Source: Bradyrhizobium rifense | GTDB taxonomy: Bacteria; Pseudomonadota; Alphaproteobacteria; Rhizobiales; Xanthobacteraceae | Direction of reading: 5' to 3' | NCBI RefSeq assembly: GCF_008123425.1 | Contig: NZ_VSSS01000050.1 | Span: 62,001 to 126,000 of the forward strand | DNA: 64,000 nucleotides | In this document: piece by piece, positions 62,356-64,000 of the stretch | Layout of the letters: each line of letters begins with the position of its first letter | Position numbering within the stretch: position 1 is the stretch's first letter | Position numbers and translations under genes: made by a program | The notes under the pieces: generated by a model | Told to the model about the DNA's origin: nothing | Seen by the model: the letters and a program-made list of their open reading frames with translations, nothing else | The model's database searches: none

Positions 62356-63651
62356 TCAATGAGTTTGCGTGACGGGTTCGACGCGTGCGGTCTGCGCGCG
62401 CGACAATAGCAGGGTGAGGACCGCGGAGAGAACGAGCAGGCCGCTGACGAAATACAGACCGCCGACAAAGCTGCCGGTCTGGTCCTTGATCCACCCGATC
62501 ATGGCGGGACCGACGAAACCGCCGAGATTGCCGATCGAATTGATGGTGGCGATGCCGGCCGCGGCCGCAGGGCCGGAGAGGAATAGCGTCGGCATGCTCC
62601 AGAGCGGCGGCTTTGCGGAAGAGATACCGATATTGACGAGCGTCAGCGCTACGAGGACTGCGACGACGCCGGATGCCAGGCCGGCATAGGCAAGCCCGAC
62701 CGCTGCGATCAGGCAGGCGAGCACGACGTGCCAGGTGCGCTCGCCGGTGCGATCCGAATGCCGTGCCCACAGCACCATGGCGACGACGGCGGCCGTGGCC
62801 GGCAGCGCATTGAGGAAGCCGACCTGGAGCGTAGACAGGCCGAACTGCTTGATGATCTGCGGCGCCCAGACGCCGAGTGTATAGAGGCCGGCCGAGGTGC
62901 CGAAATAGATCAGCGACAGCGCCAGCACGCGCGGATCGGCGAGCCCACGCCAGATGCTGTGGCTCGCGGTCGCGGCCTTGCTGGTGGTCTCTTCATTCAT
63001 GGTCTCGACCAGCCAGCGGCGTTCGTCATCGGCGAGCCATTTCGCCTTCTCCGGGCGATCGGTCAGGAAGGCCAGCACGACGAAGCCGAGCAGCAGGGCC
63101 GGCAGCGCTTCCAGCACGAACAGCCATTGCCAGCCCTTGAAGCCGAATAGTCCGTCCATCTCCAGCAGCGCGCCGGAGACCGGCGAGCCCAGCACGGTCG
63201 AGAGTGGTGCTGCCGCCATGAACAATGCGGTCACCGCGGCGCGCTGGCGTGCCGGGAACCAGTAGGAGAGATAGAGGATGATGCCGGGAAAGAAGCCGGC
63301 CTCGGCGACACCAAGCAGGAAGCGCAGGATGTAGAAGCTGGTCGCACCTTGCACGAACGCCATCGCCGCCGAGACCATGCCCCAGGTGATCATCACCCGC
63401 GCGATCCAGATCCGCGCGCCGACCTTGTGCAGAATGATGTTGGAGGGCACCTCGAACAGAAAGTAGCCCCAGAAGAAGATGCCGGCGCCAAAACCGTAGA
63501 CGGTCGGCGACAGGCCGATGTCCTTGTTCATCGTCAGCGAAGCGAAGCCGATATTGACGCGGTCGATGAAGGCCACGAAGTACAGCAGCATGATGAAGGG
63601 AACGATGCGCCAGGTGATCTTGCGCAGCACACGCGTCTGAATCTCGCTCGC
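62356..63651 (-). CDS. ACS-family MFS transporter, probably tartrate uptake (TtuB-like)
   Basis: A 431-residue, 12-helix MFS permease of the anion:cation symporter family. RIVPFIMLLYFVAFIDRVNI is the typical start (RvNiGfA). Loop 2-3 and LGVAEAGFFPGIILYLSYWF are also standard. The likely substrate is tartrate or a related dicarboxylate because of the ttuC gene downstream. The start is GTG at 63651, with GGGAGG five bases upstream; the TTG at 63684 has no proper site. It is divergent from the LysR gene. Confidence 0.87.
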   Translation of the reverse strand, partial: ASEIQTRVLRKITWRIVPFIMLLYFVAFIDRVNIGFASLTMNKDIGLSPTVYGFGAGIFFWGYFLFEVPSNIILHKVGARIWIARVMITWGMVSAAMAFVQGATSFYILRFLLGVAEAGFFPGIILYLSYWFPARQRAAVTALFMAAAPLSTVLGSPVSGALLEMDGLFGFKGWQWLFVLEALPALLLGFVVLAFLTDRPEKAKWLADDERRWLVETMNEETTSKAATASHSIWRGLADPRVLALSLIYFGTSAGLYTLGVWAPQIIKQFGLSTLQVGFLNALPATAAVVAMVLWARHSDRTGERTWHVVLACLIAAVGLAYAGLASGVVAVLVALTLVNIGISSAKPPLWSMPTLFLSGPAAAAGIATINSIGNLGGFVGPAMIGWIKDQTGSFVGGLYFVSGLLVLSAVLTLLLSRAQTARVEPVTQTH

Positions 63652-63751
63652 CACTCTCGCCTCCCTCAAGTTCCGGTTTTGCAAGTTCCGGCTTTGGTTA
63701 TGTGGCAGCTAGCCTAGGCGTGGGCGGCAGATGGACTCAATTGGCGCTGGT

Positions 63752-63772
63752 TTATACAAAAAAATGATATAA
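63752..63772. promoter_or_regulatory. Candidate LysR-type operator
   Basis: TTATA (63752-63756) and TATAA (63768-63772) form an inverted repeat with an 11-base, A-rich spacer, in the 150-base gap between the divergent transporter and LysR genes. LysR regulators bind T-N11-A sites in such gaps, so this is the expected place and form. The TATAAT-like end may also be a -10 box. Confidence 0.5.
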
Positions 63773-63801
63773 TCCTCTTGGGCGAGACGAGAGGATCCGG
63801 G

Positions 63802-64000
63802 ATGGAATTGCATCAGCTCCGATGCTTCGTGGCGGCGGCCGAGCAGTTGCATTTTGGTCGCGCCGCGCAGCATCTCCAGATGCTGCCATCCGCGCTCGGG
63901 CGCCAGATCAGGCTCTTGGAAGAGGATCTGGGAACGCGGCTGTTCGCGCGCACGACCCGCGCCGTCTCGCTCACCGAGGACGGCACGACGCTGCTGCGCG
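63802..64000 (+). CDS. LysR-family transcription regulator, 5' end only
   Basis: The window cuts the gene after 66 codons. MELHQLRCFVAAAEQLHFGR with AAQHLQMLPSALGRQIRLLE and DLGTRLFARTTRAVSLTEDG is the full LysR helix-turn-helix. The ligand domain is missing. It is divergent from the transporter-ttuC operon, so it most likely controls it with tartrate or malate as effector (inference). Confidence 0.93.
   Translation, partial: MELHQLRCFVAAAEQLHFGRAAQHLQMLPSALGRQIRLLEEDLGTRLFARTTRAVSLTEDGTTLLR

Overview
This window is a GC-rich alphaproteobacterial chromosome segment. It is most likely from Bradyrhizobium or a close relative such as Rhodopseudomonas or Afipia. I infer this from the order of the division and cell-wall cluster, the protein sequence style (for example the ddl, lpxC and ftsZ products), and interspersed palindromic repeats of a kind I associate with that group. 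No database search was possible, so names rest on motifs, gene order and remembered families.

Region 1 (1-22991) is the dcw cluster and its usual followers, all on the + strand: ftsI (3' end only), murE, murF, mraY, murD, a small unknown gene, ftsW, murG, murC, murB, ddl, ftsQ, ftsA and ftsZ. A strong terminator follows ftsZ, then come lpxC, bamD, recN and ligA. Together they make lipid-linked peptidoglycan precursor, assemble the divisome, make lipid A and insert outer-membrane proteins. Many genes overlap or lie a few bases apart (ATGA overlaps at murE/murF and ftsQ/ftsA). The ftsQ and lpxC upstream regions share a sequence element.

Region 2 (23000-34500) is mixed housekeeping: a Bcr/CflA-type efflux pump, aminopeptidase P, PrmA, an orphan Flp-type pilin, a phytoene-dehydrogenase-like FAD enzyme, a membrane-fused spermidine-synthase-like protein, a glycerophosphodiester phosphodiesterase broken by one in-frame amber codon, and an exported alpha/beta hydrolase. 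A phased array of DnaA-box-like 9-mers lies at 28322-28364.

Region 3 (34700-46400) is envelope-oriented and the most interesting part. Acyl desaturase, MBOAT acyltransferase and membrane-anchored SGNH-type protein genes converge on a fatty-acyl-AMP ligase and its acyl carrier protein. The parts list parallels DltA/DltC/DltB/DltD, which suggests a fatty-acyl version of a Dlt-type surface acylation system. Next come an exported TPR-CHAT (caspase-like) protein, a degenerate M28-like exported protein, an L,D-transpeptidase with a Q/Y-rich tail, and a glycine-zipper protein.

Region 4 (46400-61100) is accessory: an ABC-2 exporter, two related exported hydrolases (one with LysM), a Cys-rich duplicated protein, a PRC-barrel protein, a zinc-ribbon metallopeptidase, and small oxidoreductases and hydrolases with CGNR, MarR and TetR regulators and clear palindromic operators. 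Two of these enzymes appear to lack standard catalytic residues. Several lipoproteins follow.

Region 5 (61261-64000) is a tartrate or malate use module: tartrate dehydrogenase, an ACS-family transporter, and a divergent LysR regulator cut by the window end.

No tRNA, rRNA, CRISPR array, insertion sequence or prophage was seen.
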